A DNA stretch of 64,000 bases from Gari tellinella (lineage: Eukaryota; Mollusca; Bivalvia; Cardiida; Psammobiidae): assembly GCA_922989275.2 (NCBI GenBank), contig OV277857.1, positions 46,167,083 to 46,231,082 of the forward strand. The letters run 5' to 3'. The notes under the pieces were generated by a model. The model had not been told where the DNA came from. It searched no databases and saw only the letters and a program-made list of their open reading frames with translations. Below are positions 1 to 10,169 of this stretch, in pieces; positions within the stretch are counted from its first letter, which is position 1, and the number at the start of each line of letters is the position of its first letter. The position numbers were made by a program, and so were the translations under genes.

Positions 1-1276
1 TACCATTAACATAGGATTGGATATGACAATGATTAGTAACGGAAGTGTGTATTTTGTTTTTTAAAGCTTCGAGTTACATGTTTTTGCGACCGTGCTTGCA
101 GACGACATACCGGTATAATATTCTAGAATCTAGGTTTTAATGAAAAGTAATGATAGATCTAAATCGGTAATAATTTCTACATTCTAATTAAGGCTCTATG
201 TTACTTATGTGAGAAGGATAAAATTGTGAGCATTATTATTGATTATGCGCAAATCATGTGTGAGTAACTCTAAAATTACAATATTCACTCCTTGTCCCTT
301 TTACACATCACACAATTAGTTTTAGGTCCCATTGTTCTACATGTCGTTAGTTAGATCTAGACCTTATCTTTTAAACTAATCTGTTAATAACTTAATACAA
401 ACTGTCAATAATTATTAAGGTTTGACAAGTGCACATAGGCTTCGCATTAGATCTACAGTGTTCCCTCTCTTCAAAGGCCCCCCGAACAACGACCTCTCCT
501 TACTACGACCCTTGTCGCTGTTTCCTATACAGAACAATTATGTCTAACGCTTTACTGTTGCAATATCGTCTGCTACAATCCGTCGTCTGCTACTTTTCTC
601 AAAGTTACATAAGGCACATTTAGACAGGAAAAATACTTATTGACGGGTGACAAACAGCTTGAATCCATTTCAGACACCGCGTGACCGTGAACAACGTTAC
701 ACATTTTAAGTATGTGTTGTACGATAACAGTTTTTGCATAATACAACACTTACGGTTTCCTGAAATAGGAACTGAACTAACAGTCATGCAAAAAGTGTTA
801 TTTACATGCTCCATGTAAATGGAGCAATGGTACGAATTGCTGAGATATTGAAATTATGTATATTTCAGTGAACTACGTTACCATGCTCTATAGTACTATG
901 CAAAAAGAGTATGTTAATGCTATTTTGTCAGCATGTGTTTACTAGGGAGATATGCTTATTAAAGGGACTCGCAACCGGATAATGTACTTGTCAAAATAAA
1001 ATAAAATACTCAAATAAAAGCAAATTTGTGGCATTATTGGGCTTCTGACATTAAAAAAATATGATCAGTCCAAAAAACGTCTCAAGAATCGTCACCGAAT
1101 CTTAGTTTTTTAGATATTTTCCATCGTTTTTCCATAGCGTTAGCTAACGGTATAGTTGTTGTTGTTGCTTCTCTACACGGGCTCAGACATAAACCCGAGC
1201 CGAATTACGAATTTGTATGCACTTTCAATCGCTACACATTGAAATACGTTAAATCGATCCGAGATAAACGGATAGT
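1..1276. other. Non-coding DNA, no gene seen
   Basis: AT-rich sequence with frequent stops in all frames. The two 64-residue open stretches at 429-623 and 620-814 have no recognisable domain and no convincing splice context. I see no repeat structure here beyond short AT-rich runs. Confidence 0.6.
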
Positions 1277-1362
1277 TCCGTGGTCCATTGGTCTAAGCGG
1301 TTTCCCCTATTTTGCCTTCTGTCCGCCAATGCCGGGCCCCGGGTTCGAATCCAACCAGAGAC
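1277..1362 (+). repeat. tRNA-like sequence (SINE head or tRNA pseudogene)
   Basis: An A-box-like TGGTCTAAGCGG is followed about 45 bp later by a good B box (GGGTTCGAATCC), the spacing of an internal RNA polymerase III promoter in a class-II-like tRNA. The acceptor ends do not pair well and there is no clean cloverleaf, so a tRNA-derived SINE head is more likely than a working tRNA gene. Confidence 0.45.
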
Positions 1363-4189
1363 CAGTATTTTTTGTTTATTGAAATACCTTTTTTTTAAAC
1401 AGAATTTATTATCCTAAACTAATTCTTTACCATTTATATAAGCGTTTGACACATATTTACAAATTACTATTTTTAATGCACCATCTGGTTGCGAGTCGCT
1501 TTAAAGCCTAAAAAAGATATTCCAAACTCGTATGAACTGCGTAAACGCGAACAACTTTACCGGCAAAATGCATGTGGATCCATTTTTCAAAAAGTATGTT
1601 ATTCTACCGAGGGGTAAGGTATGTAAACACCTTTTACCATACACAGTGCACAGTGTAAAACTAATTATCACCTCTGATAGATTTTTTTTTTAAAATTCAT
1701 GTGTTATTACGTGGCCAGTCCTTTTTTGTAACGATTTATTAATATTCGAGATGTTCTGCTTCTTTTTGTCTTCTTTGAAATCAATTTTATTTCAAGAATT
1801 AATTTTTTCGGTGATAGAAAATCATTATACCGGCACGCAAACAAATTTAAAGCGAAACTTCGTTATAAATCTACATATAAGACAACATTTTGATTAGATG
1901 AAATAGTTTGCAAGGCCCCTAGGAGTTCGTTGTAAGTGAGCTTCACTCTATACATGAAGTAGATACTGTGTGCTGAAGTTGATCTTTGAAACTACATGCG
2001 ACATGGATTTCATACTTGTCATTTATATTCAAATCAAGAACTCATGTAGTTCACAATAGTTTGGGTTATATACGACAAAGTTCAAGGTCATTTTGAGGTC
2101 AAATATGCTGAGTTTAACCTTGGACAGACATTTGAAACAACATGCTCTACAGACGTCATACTGGTCATGTGTATGCTCGTATTCCTTTGTAGAAACGCTT
2201 GAACTTAGTATACATCTGTAGGCTTCTTATATGTTTTAATTACCTCGTAGGCCTATTTGTTAACCGGGGAAACAGTGGAGTAGAAGAAGACAAAATATAC
2301 CGTTAGTAAAATGACAATTTGAGATCCGTAAAACAAATTCATCGGCTATCTTTTTTTCTTTCTTCGAAAAGTAATGCAAACAGCCAAAATTACAATTAAT
2401 TTTTGCTACGGGTCGCAGTATTGAAATGCAGTATAAAAATGAATATTTTGTTTAATTATCAGGGTTTGAAACTGTGGAAGGCGAAGCGGTTCTTCCGAAC
2501 GTTATCTGTCTTATCTTCCAAAAAACCCATAATAACGAGTGACAAACAGTTTAAATCCCGATCAGACGAACACGGCGTCTGATCTGGATTCAAGCTATTT
2601 GCAATTATAAGCCAAGTTCCCTCCCTATAACGCTTCCCTCCGACCAACGCATACACTTTTTGTCTCACATTGGGTGTCGCTGTAGAGAGAGAGCATTGAA
2701 CGTTCAAAATGAAAAAACTCAACCTCTGTACTTGACCTTAAAGTCAGACAAAGGTCAAGGTCATTCAGAGGCTCTGTATATATCAGATGGCATTGTGGTT
2801 CACAAACATACCTTGTTTAAATGAATGTTTTAAATTTTAGGTCATTCAAGATGCTGTAAAGCACATCCAAACTTGAAATCCCTCCAAGTCCCCCCTGACT
2901 GGACGATATGTTATGTGCTGCCTACCAACAGGCTGTGGCAAATAACTGGTTTATGAGCTACTTCACTTCCTTGTCGATGATTCCTTTATTTTTGTTGCCT
3001 ATTATCATTCAACGACAAGTAGAGAAACTGCATGGGAAATAGTATCGTGTGTTTTAAGAAGGGCAATTACAAGAAAGACGGAATAAAATTTCTATTTATC
3101 CACTAAAAAGGTATCATTGACAGTTAGAAAATTGTAGTTTTTTGTAACGTGACACCTTTCAGAAGACAAGATATACTCAATAATTTAAACTCGCTTTAGT
3201 TCGAACATACCCATATGTCAATGTTAAAACGTGGCTTATAATACGGGTGCGTTCGACTTAAGCGAGATTGAGATATCGAAATTCAACTTATGAAATATAT
3301 GTTAGGTCGATTTAAGCGAGCTCGAAGTATCGAGTATCGACTGTTTTAAGTGGTAGACGAGTCACACTGTATCATCGACACCGGTTGATGATTTTCGGCC
3401 AAAGTTCAAGGGCTTTTCACAATTTAGAGCAGTAATGGACTGCCAGTTCGTGGCACTGTCTCACAGCCACTGTTACAACGTCAGGCTAACATGTGATAAA
3501 AAAAGATACATTTATGACCAACTGTGACGCTATTTCCACCATTCCAGCAGAAGTGAACAATCCATGTTTAGATTTAAAAAGTCCAAGTGCGAATGCAAAA
3601 GGAAATAATGCCAACACCCCCTATGACTATATTTTCCAGCCAGTATTGAAGGATTAAAAACTAGAGCAGGATACTTTTCTTATAACAAGTATATGCTGCA
3701 CATCTTTGCAGCTGATGTGATATGGACTGGCTAGCTAGCTAGACGGTTTCTTGGAAGCGACCTCTACAAGCATGACAACTCTCGCGATTGATGCCAGGGG
3801 CAGATAACCCAGACTATAAAACTATAGACATACTCGTTGGAAATAGAATTTTAAGGTATAACGGCGGATTTGTTGAATATATTCGTGCAGTAGGGAGCAC
3901 GTTTCCAGCATTGACGACAATAAGCACCAATTAATGCAACACAACCACTTTTAACCCATTTACGCCCAGTGGATTCTTCCATGTTAATTTATTGGATTAG
4001 TCCATTTTTTAACAAAGGGATGCCTGGTCAAAATTTTCATTTCCGTTTTGTTTTATATTGAAATTCCTACTAGCAAACAATGTATACAGTGTATACAGAT
4101 CACTGGTTGCCTATGTCGCTTTTATATGGGATCGTGGGCCCAAATGGATTAAACAAGGTCAGGTTCTTTTTAAAAACTCTTATTAAAAC
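1363..4189. other. Non-coding DNA with one hairpin
   Basis: No supported gene. It includes an imperfect hairpin at 2543-2602 (arms near CAAACAG and CTATTTGC, core GATCAGACG / CGTCTGATC), one of a hairpin family seen across the window. Around 2098-2150 and 2725-2765 are short 'ttgacctt / ggtcaaggtcatt' stretches, fragments of the dispersed repeat described at 42180-42970. Confidence 0.5.
2543..2602. repeat. GATCAGA hairpin, about 60 bp
   Basis: Inverted repeat with arms around GATCAGACG and CGTCTGATC and outer arms resembling CAAACAGTTT / AGCTATTTGC. It belongs to the family also present at 6869, 10434, 10715, 11301, 30620, 43737, 48597 and 51323. Confidence 0.6.
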
Positions 4190-4204
4190 TCTGGGTGGCA
4201 GTCT

Positions 4205-4385
4205 GATTCCAGGATCCAAATCTGTAAAGAATTTGAGTTGAGTCTGAGATCGCTCAAGCATTTAATTGGTTAGATTTGAGCAATCAATCTCAAGCAGTTA
4301 ATCAGTCAGAATTAAGCAAGATTTCAATTCTGACCAATCACATGATTGAAAACCATCCCGACTCAAATGTTATATAACCCTTGAA
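4205..4385. repeat. Palindromic dispersed repeat (AAGCATTTGATTGGTCAG family)
   Basis: Imperfect inverted repeat: the left arm has TCTGAGATCG..CAAGCATTTAATTGG, the right arm CTGACCAATCACATGATTGA..CCATCCCGACTCAAA. The same palindrome recurs at about 14038-14165, 21283-21400, 39165-39290, 41140-41290 and 52900-53010. It is probably a non-autonomous DNA element; no coding content. Confidence 0.55.
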
Positions 4386-4871
4386 CGAGGTTAGACGCAA
4401 AATTACTAAACGTCTAATTTGGCTCTTTGCAGTTTGCAATTGGACATAATTGTTTTTTTGGATGAACGCATTTATAAGTTAATAATATCGTATTGACTAA
4501 TCTCAAAAGTACGTACATACATACAGTTCACCATCGCTTGAACGATTACTTAGCATGTGACAGCATAACGCTGGATGAAAGTAAAGCATTTATAATTGCA
4601 TTTTGAAGCCCAATATACTTATGAAGAGATATCAATTTCATTAATGATTTGGTAAGCTTGCAATTCTGTCTATTTTGGCATACTTATTTTAAGCGATACA
4701 TCCAACTATATCCATGTTCATTACTTTTGTTAGTACATGTACTTGCTTGTATGTTGAGAAATAAAATATAAAACAGAATAAATAAAACAGTTAATTCTTT
4801 ACTGCATATTAAGAAATTGAAAATAACAGGTGAAAACCGTGTAACGGGCCGATGGTCGATCTATGTAAATT

Positions 4872-4898
4872 CCTCGAATTAAATAATTTAATTCGAGG
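4872..4898. repeat. Perfect 27-bp AT-rich palindrome
   Basis: CCTCGAATTAAAT and its exact complement are separated by a single A. No neighbouring gene suggests a regulatory role. Confidence 0.8.
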
Positions 4899-5091
4899 AC
4901 AGGTGATCGTTCATTTATGTCCGGATATCACTTGGATTTATCTTTGGGAAATTGGAGTACAACAAGTCGAATTAAATTTAAATCTGACGAGCAAGGTTTA
5001 TTATTTAGACCAATAATTTTATCAATCGGTCTAAATGTCTATCAAACTACAACATTCTAATTCACTAAAATAAATATAGAGCTAGATCCGG

Positions 5092-5136
5092 ACTTCAACT
5101 AGATCTAGATCTAGATCTCTTAGATCTAAATCTATT
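5092..5136. repeat. AGATCT-rich short tandem repeat
   Basis: Overlapping AGATCT / CTAGAT hexamers repeated several times in a row. Simple sequence; isolated AGATCT copies are scattered through the window. Confidence 0.7.
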
Positions 5137-6806
5137 AACATGTATTCTAGAACTCTCGTCAATTAAATTCACGGGCTACACCAACATAGACCCGTCTGGT
5201 CTAAAACAGAATCCGCTCAGAAGTCCGTGACTGTGGAGCTCAAGGGACTTATATACACACTATGGATCTACCAGCAATCCGCTGGCACCAGCTGATTGCT
5301 TGCGCCAGCAGGCCGCTGGTGCAGGTTTCACCAAGCAACACCTGCAAGAATAGAACGAAATCCGCTGGTGTCCCTAAGCAACACCAGCAAGAAAAGAATG
5401 AAAATAAACAACTGTTAGAATGACGTCATCAAGTTCGATATCGACGAGAGTAACTGTTGTTTACAAATATAGAACGTGGCTTTTTCCAACCAATATTACA
5501 TTTGATTGAAGAGATCAGATTAATAATATTAAGACTTTAAATGAGTTCCGTCTGTACTCTCTTTAAGGGTTGCAACTTTTACAACGTAGTGAATATTACG
5601 AAACACAGGAAATAATGAAATAGTAAATATTGCCAGTTGGTTCAAAGTTAAAACGCGATTGGACCCAAAATCAATGACTCCAAACCAGTTTAAACTTCTC
5701 ACATCAGTTTTATGGTGAGTACTTAATCTGACCTTTATGCTATTTAAGCATGAAATTATGTATTAGAGAAAATACAAAGACAAAATCGATCACATGTGCT
5801 ACCCCACACACCATTCTAATATGACAAGTAGATTTGGTTTAGATGCTGAGAAGCCCCACGTGTTACAACCGTATGAATCCAGATCAGCGGACATATAATA
5901 CACCTTTTGACCAGGTTTCAGGTTGTCCACTACTCAGGTTTAAGAGAATGCAGATTTTAGTGGCAGAATTTTTACATAGATTTACGTTAGTATTTACCTG
6001 TTTTGAATGTGCGAAACGACCCAAAACGCACCAGAGACCATCACAGATAATCAAAATGTTCCTAGGGGACCATGCCCCTTGCCCCTCCTAGTAAGAGTGT
6101 ATACACTTATTGGAGGGAGTAGGGCTTAGAGAAATGTGGCCATGCAGAATATAATCTATCAAAAATATCGAAGATTACGCAGTTCCTGTTTGTTGGAAAG
6201 TCGAATTCTTACATAAATTTATGTTAGTAATTTTCCTGTTTTGGATGTTCGAAACGTCCTCCGGAACGCACCAGAGACCATTTAGTAATAAAAAAAAGCC
6301 CTGGGACCTGCCCGGACCCCCTAGTAAAGTTGCAAACACTTAACTTTGTTTAGCTACGCCCCTAACGTGTGCCCCAATCGCATTGTCCTCCATGAGAGCA
6401 ATCATCTTTTTCTGTATTTTGATATGCATGTCAAGCACTCATTCAATAGTGTAAACATGTTTTGAAAATTCATGTAGATGTATTCATGTAGAACAAGTAA
6501 AATAGAAGGTAAAGTCAAAAGAAAGCAAACAGACAAAAATGAAACATGAATAGAGGGTTATTGCAGTTGGTGATATAAAAGGTGGTTGGGAGAAGGAGGC
6601 TAACACATGTCTGAACCGTACGCGCACAGTTGGTTAGTCAGGGAAATTTTATTTTCGTCAGAGAAATGTCAGGAAATTTTGCTTTACAAAAATTGTGGAC
6701 ACCTGTCAATCATAAATGTTTAACAAGAACGGTGTCAAAGCCGCCAATATGCTTTGTCTCTGCAGTGTATTCATTTGGCTGTAAAAGTAAATTCATTATG
6801 CTGGTA
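5137..6806. other. Non-coding DNA with a degenerate duplicated segment
   Basis: No supported gene. Two related segments at about 5985-6110 and 6225-6345 share 'acctgttttga/ggatgt.cgaaac', 'gcaccagagacca' and 'cctagtaa', indicating an old repeat pair. The 82-residue open stretch at 5843-6091 lies in this repeat and is not a credible gene. The stretch 5283-5395 is rich in GCTGGTG / CACCAGC words, giving several small potential hairpins. Confidence 0.5.
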
Positions 6807-7043
6807 CAGTGGAGAAAACGTTATTCTTTCCCAATAAACGCGTTTACGCTAAAACTGTAATTTCCAATGCAAACTGTTTGGAGCCAGATCAGACGCCGGG
6901 TAACCCGGCGTCTGATCAGGCTCCAAACTGTTTGCCACCAAGATAAAGATGAATTATCAGAATTGTCAAAAAGTTCTACGTTTTAGTGTCTTGCGTTTGG
7001 TACGTTTGCGTTTAAACGGGAAAGAATAACAGATTCTCCACTG
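6807..7043. mobile_element. MITE with CAGTGGAGAA termini and TA target duplication
   Basis: A 237-bp element flanked by TA on both sides. Its ends are CAGTGGAGAA..GTTATTCTTTCCC and the inverted equivalent (GGGAAAGAATAAC..TTCTCCACTG). A second, palindromic hairpin sits inside it at 6869-6935. TA duplication and CAGT termini fit Tc1/mariner-pogo-type non-autonomous elements; family assignment is inference. A truncated relative lies at about 53549-53617. Confidence 0.75.
6869..6935. repeat. GATCAGA hairpin nested in a MITE
   Basis: Nearly perfect 67-bp inverted repeat. Arms start with GCAAACTGTTTGGAGCC and meet at GACGCCGGGTTAACCCGGCGTC. Confidence 0.85.
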
Positions 7044-7600
7044 TATTATGTACTTCAAATTTTTTTTCAATTGAAAGTATTAAAACTATGTAATACAAAA
7101 AGTCTGGCAAATCTATAGAAACCTCTCATTCAAAACCATCATCACCATAGCATCATGACGCCATCTTTATGTTATGTTGACGTCGTCGTCATAACAACGA
7201 TTGTCATATTGAGAACTAATTTATTTCTAAATTTAGAAATGATCACAGAGTTATTGGCATTGTTTAACTAAACGTATTTGACCTTTGAATGACCTTGAAC
7301 TTTTTGAATATGACCCAGGTTGTGCAAGAGCCCAAAAGCTTCTTTAGTACGCATTCAAAATACAAAGTCTCTATCTCACGCAGTTCAAAAATTATGGCCA
7401 ATGTAAAATTCACCCTATTTTACCTCTAAATGACTTTGACCTTCGTAGAGCATGACCAAAGTTGTACTAAGCTTTTTGAGCGGAGTAAACAGTCCAAATA
7501 TAAAGTCTCTATCCTATGTAGTTCCAAAGTAATGGCCAAGGTTAAAGTTGTGTAATGACAGACGGACTAAAAGACAGACCAAAAACAACCGAGCGGGGCC
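7044..7600. repeat. Dispersed repeat (ATGGCCAAGGTTAAA / TGACCTTTG family)
   Basis: Contains the modules seen in all members of this family: 'catcatcaccatagcatcatgacg', 'gacgtcgtcgtcataacaa', 'tttctaaatttagaaatgatca', then tandem ~115-bp units with 'tttgacctttgaatgaccttgac', 'caaagtctctatc' and 'atggccaa', ending in a 'cagacggac' tail and 'ggggccataaaa'. Relatives lie at 19184-20278, 22700-23480, 42180-42970 and 43975-44120. No protein is encoded. Confidence 0.65.
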
Positions 7601-7723
7601 ATAAAACACTAAATTTAATTGAAACGGCCACTTCCCATATGATGTTTCAAGGATTAGTGAGTTCAGTTTCGTTTGAGTAGTTATACGGACGGAAAATGCT
7701 TTTTTTTGTCTCATTTTATGCAA

Positions 7724-7945
7724 TACAGTTAAACCCTTTCAAACCGGTCATGTGTGAAGACAACCACATCTTCTGGTTTAGAGGGTTTCCAGTTCGGAAG
7801 GGTTTTAACCCATTTCCCCATAACTTGTTTCTAGTTTGGAAGATAGCTGACCACTTAAAGCAGGTTGAAAGTAAAGCAGACTGTGCCATTAGGAGTTTTC
7901 TGCTTAACATTCATCTTGCCTTAAGCACTGCCCCAAACACAGTTG
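7724..7945. repeat. Palindromic short element and AAAGCAGGTTGAAAGTAAAGC motif
   Basis: A small inverted repeat (CAGTTAAACCC..AACCGG and CTGGTTTAGAGGG..CCAG) is followed by 'cttaaagcaggttgaaagtaaagcag' and a decayed inverted arm. It is shared with copy 2 at 44250-44470. Members of the second motif occur at least nine times in the window. Confidence 0.5.
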
Positions 7946-8628
7946 GATAAAGTTGATATGCGCAATTGCCTTTATTGGAGAAAAGCTTTACAAATCATTA
8001 AATTATTCAGTCAACATTCTTGTGTCTTTACTGTAATGTTTTCATGTTACTTTTCGATTTGTTTAATTGTAAAACAAAATGGGGAAACATATAAATGAAA
8101 ACACAGCCTTTTTTCTGGCAATTTATATTTTATTATTTGCTCTATGTATGTGTTGTGTACATAGTATTGTCACTTGCCAGTATTTTGATTTTTGTGAATA
8201 TAAATTAGCACATTATCAGAGTAGCCAACTCAATCCGAAACACAAAAAGTAGAAATTTTGTCTTATTTTATGATAAAATTGAGTTATTTTTATACAAGTG
8301 TAGGCTTTGTATCAATTTAATGAAACAGATTTACCAAAACAAAAGGTACGCCGAAAACGAAATTTAACGACAGCCCTCCAAAGCTGACTCCTGCTCCAAA
8401 AAAAGTTTCTCACACTCCGCTTTCTTTGAACAACACTTCACAAACGAACCAGTATTTCCTAACAGTTGATATACTAGGGTCTGTTCATCACAGTTGATTG
8501 AAATATGATACATTATGAGTCTCTCTACTTTCCAAACACCAACGCCATTTTACCCATGCACAAACGTTTTCTTTCACAATACACCACCAGTGCGACCATT
8601 GATGAATAATGACCCACCCACATGTTGT

Positions 8629-8880
8629 CAGGTATTAACTTACGGGATATCAGGCCGCGCCAGAGGTTACCTTAGATGCCAGGTATTAACTTACGGGATA
8701 TCAGGCCACGCCAGAGGTTACCTTAGATGACAGGTATTAACTTACGGGATATCAGGCCTCGCCAGAGGTTACCTTAGATGACAGGTATTAACTTACGGGA
8801 GATCAGGCCGCGCCAGAGGTTACCTTAGATGACAGATATTAACTTACGGGATATCAGGCCGCGCCAGAGGTTACCTTAGA
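8629..8880. repeat. 51-bp tandem array, copy 1 (5 units)
   Basis: About 4.9 units of 51 bp, starting at 8629, 8680, 8731, 8782 and 8833, each 'caggtattaacttacggg..tatcaggcc..gccagaggttaccttagatga' with one to three differences. Fifty-one is 17 codons, and one plus-strand frame reads QVLTYGISG.ARGYLR through two units, but the other units contain TGA. All three minus frames also stop. The same array in copy 2 (45186-45386) has 4 units. No known function. Confidence 0.9.
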
Positions 8881-10109
8881 TATGATGTGATAGCTGATGG
8901 AATGTGAATGATGAGAGGTCCTTTGTGGCAGGTATTAACCGGTCCCGAACTAGCTTTAAAGACAGGCCAGGCTAATTCCCACATTCCGATGATGTATCGG
9001 TAAGGAGACACGTGTTACACGGGAAATTGTTGTTAATGAGAGAAAAATAGCAAAAATCATAATCGTATCAGATATCAACCGTTTGTTGTGACCAGAACAA
9101 ATTATACAAACTGATAGAAAAAGAGAAGGCTTTTATGAACAATGATTCTAATAAAACAATGCATTGTGAAATATTAAAGCATATTAAGCGTGAAGAACGG
9201 TCGTGCCTTCCACTTTCATATATGTTTTGATTAAAAAAAGTCATACGAGAAAAAGTATTGGCTACTCTGAAAAATGCTCATAAAAAATATTGTTTTAGTT
9301 TGTTTTTTCTTCATTTTTTTTCTAAACAGGTTCCTGAAAGAAAGAGAAAATAGTAATTAGTGCCAAGCAGAACTGACATGTAATTATCAAGATTGCAGTA
9401 TTACGCTATCCATTATATTTATAAAACTAAAGGTTTCATTAAGCTGACTAATTGAAGCAATATAATTATTTCCAATATATTTAGAAAAATTAAAGAATCA
9501 TAAAGAGATCCTGACCAGGGAGTTATTTCATTTAAAATAGTCATAGAATTACACTGTAAAACCCCAAAGGTGTGACTATTCATTAGAATTTTCTCGAAGA
9601 GACAATCGCCACAACTGTTCACATCATGAGGTTTCTAGGTGACATTAGAAACGTTTCGTGGATATATTACATAAATGCTGTCTGTTTCCGCAATATAGTA
9701 CGTATTGTGGCTATTCAAGTTATCAAACTGTTATGGTATATATCAAGTATTAACTGGTATTAATGTATTAACCGTCGTTTACACTATAATATTGTATCGT
9801 GACAGGCAGCAAAATGCTTACCCAATCAGAATAAGTGTCTAATCTTAAGAATGCGACAAAGTTAATGTCTTAAAATGTTCCTCAGCCCGTTGGCAAAAAC
9901 AATTAGTCTAAAACAGTTAGGACGAAAATCTAATCCGACTTACTAGTGGTGTCTGATCTGGATCTAAACTGTTTTCCGTGGTTTGGGAATTGCGTACATA
10001 ATGTGCTAATTAATGGGTATCATGTCCAAAGTTACGGGAAAGATGCCTAGTCTAGATAACAATTTAGCCGAATGTAAGCTGCCATTAAACCAAAGAGAGT
10101 AGAACTTAC
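8881..10109. other. Non-coding flank conserved between duplication copies
   Basis: Downstream (3') flank of the minus-strand gene. It aligns with 45387-46625. A block at about 8930-9020 is unusually well conserved between the copies, but I cannot assign an exon to it. No additional coding exon is supported. Confidence 0.45.
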
Positions 10110-10110
10110 T

Positions 10111-10169
10111 TTACATATCGACCCGTGGCATGCCACCATCCTTCTCAAAGGATCCCAGTCCAAGTGCCT
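10111..10169 (-). CDS. Copy 1 last coding exon (EALGLGSFEKDGGMPRVDM, stop)
   Basis: The acceptor TTCTTTAACAG precedes AGGCACTTGG in phase 1. The frame reads EALGLGSFEKDGGMPRVDM then TAA. One base after the stop is a strong donor (A|GTAAGT). If that donor is used the exon is 60 bp, again a multiple of 3, but carries an in-frame stop. Copy 2 (46679-46627) has the same stop and the same downstream GTAAGT. This is therefore either the terminal coding exon with an intron in the 3' UTR, or a stop-containing cassette exon. Confidence 0.65.

Noticed and set aside
5843..6091. 82-residue plus-strand frame
   Set aside because: Lies in a degenerate duplicated non-coding repeat (second copy at 6225-6345 does not keep the frame).
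8515..8730. 17-residue peptide repeat in a plus-strand frame over the 51-bp array
   Set aside because: Other units of the same array and the copy 2 array contain in-frame TGA, so the peptide is not conserved.
10116..10121. Alternative donor ATAT|GTAAAG within the last exon of copy 1
   Set aside because: Copy 2 has ATCTAA there, so the GT is not conserved whereas the TAA stop is.
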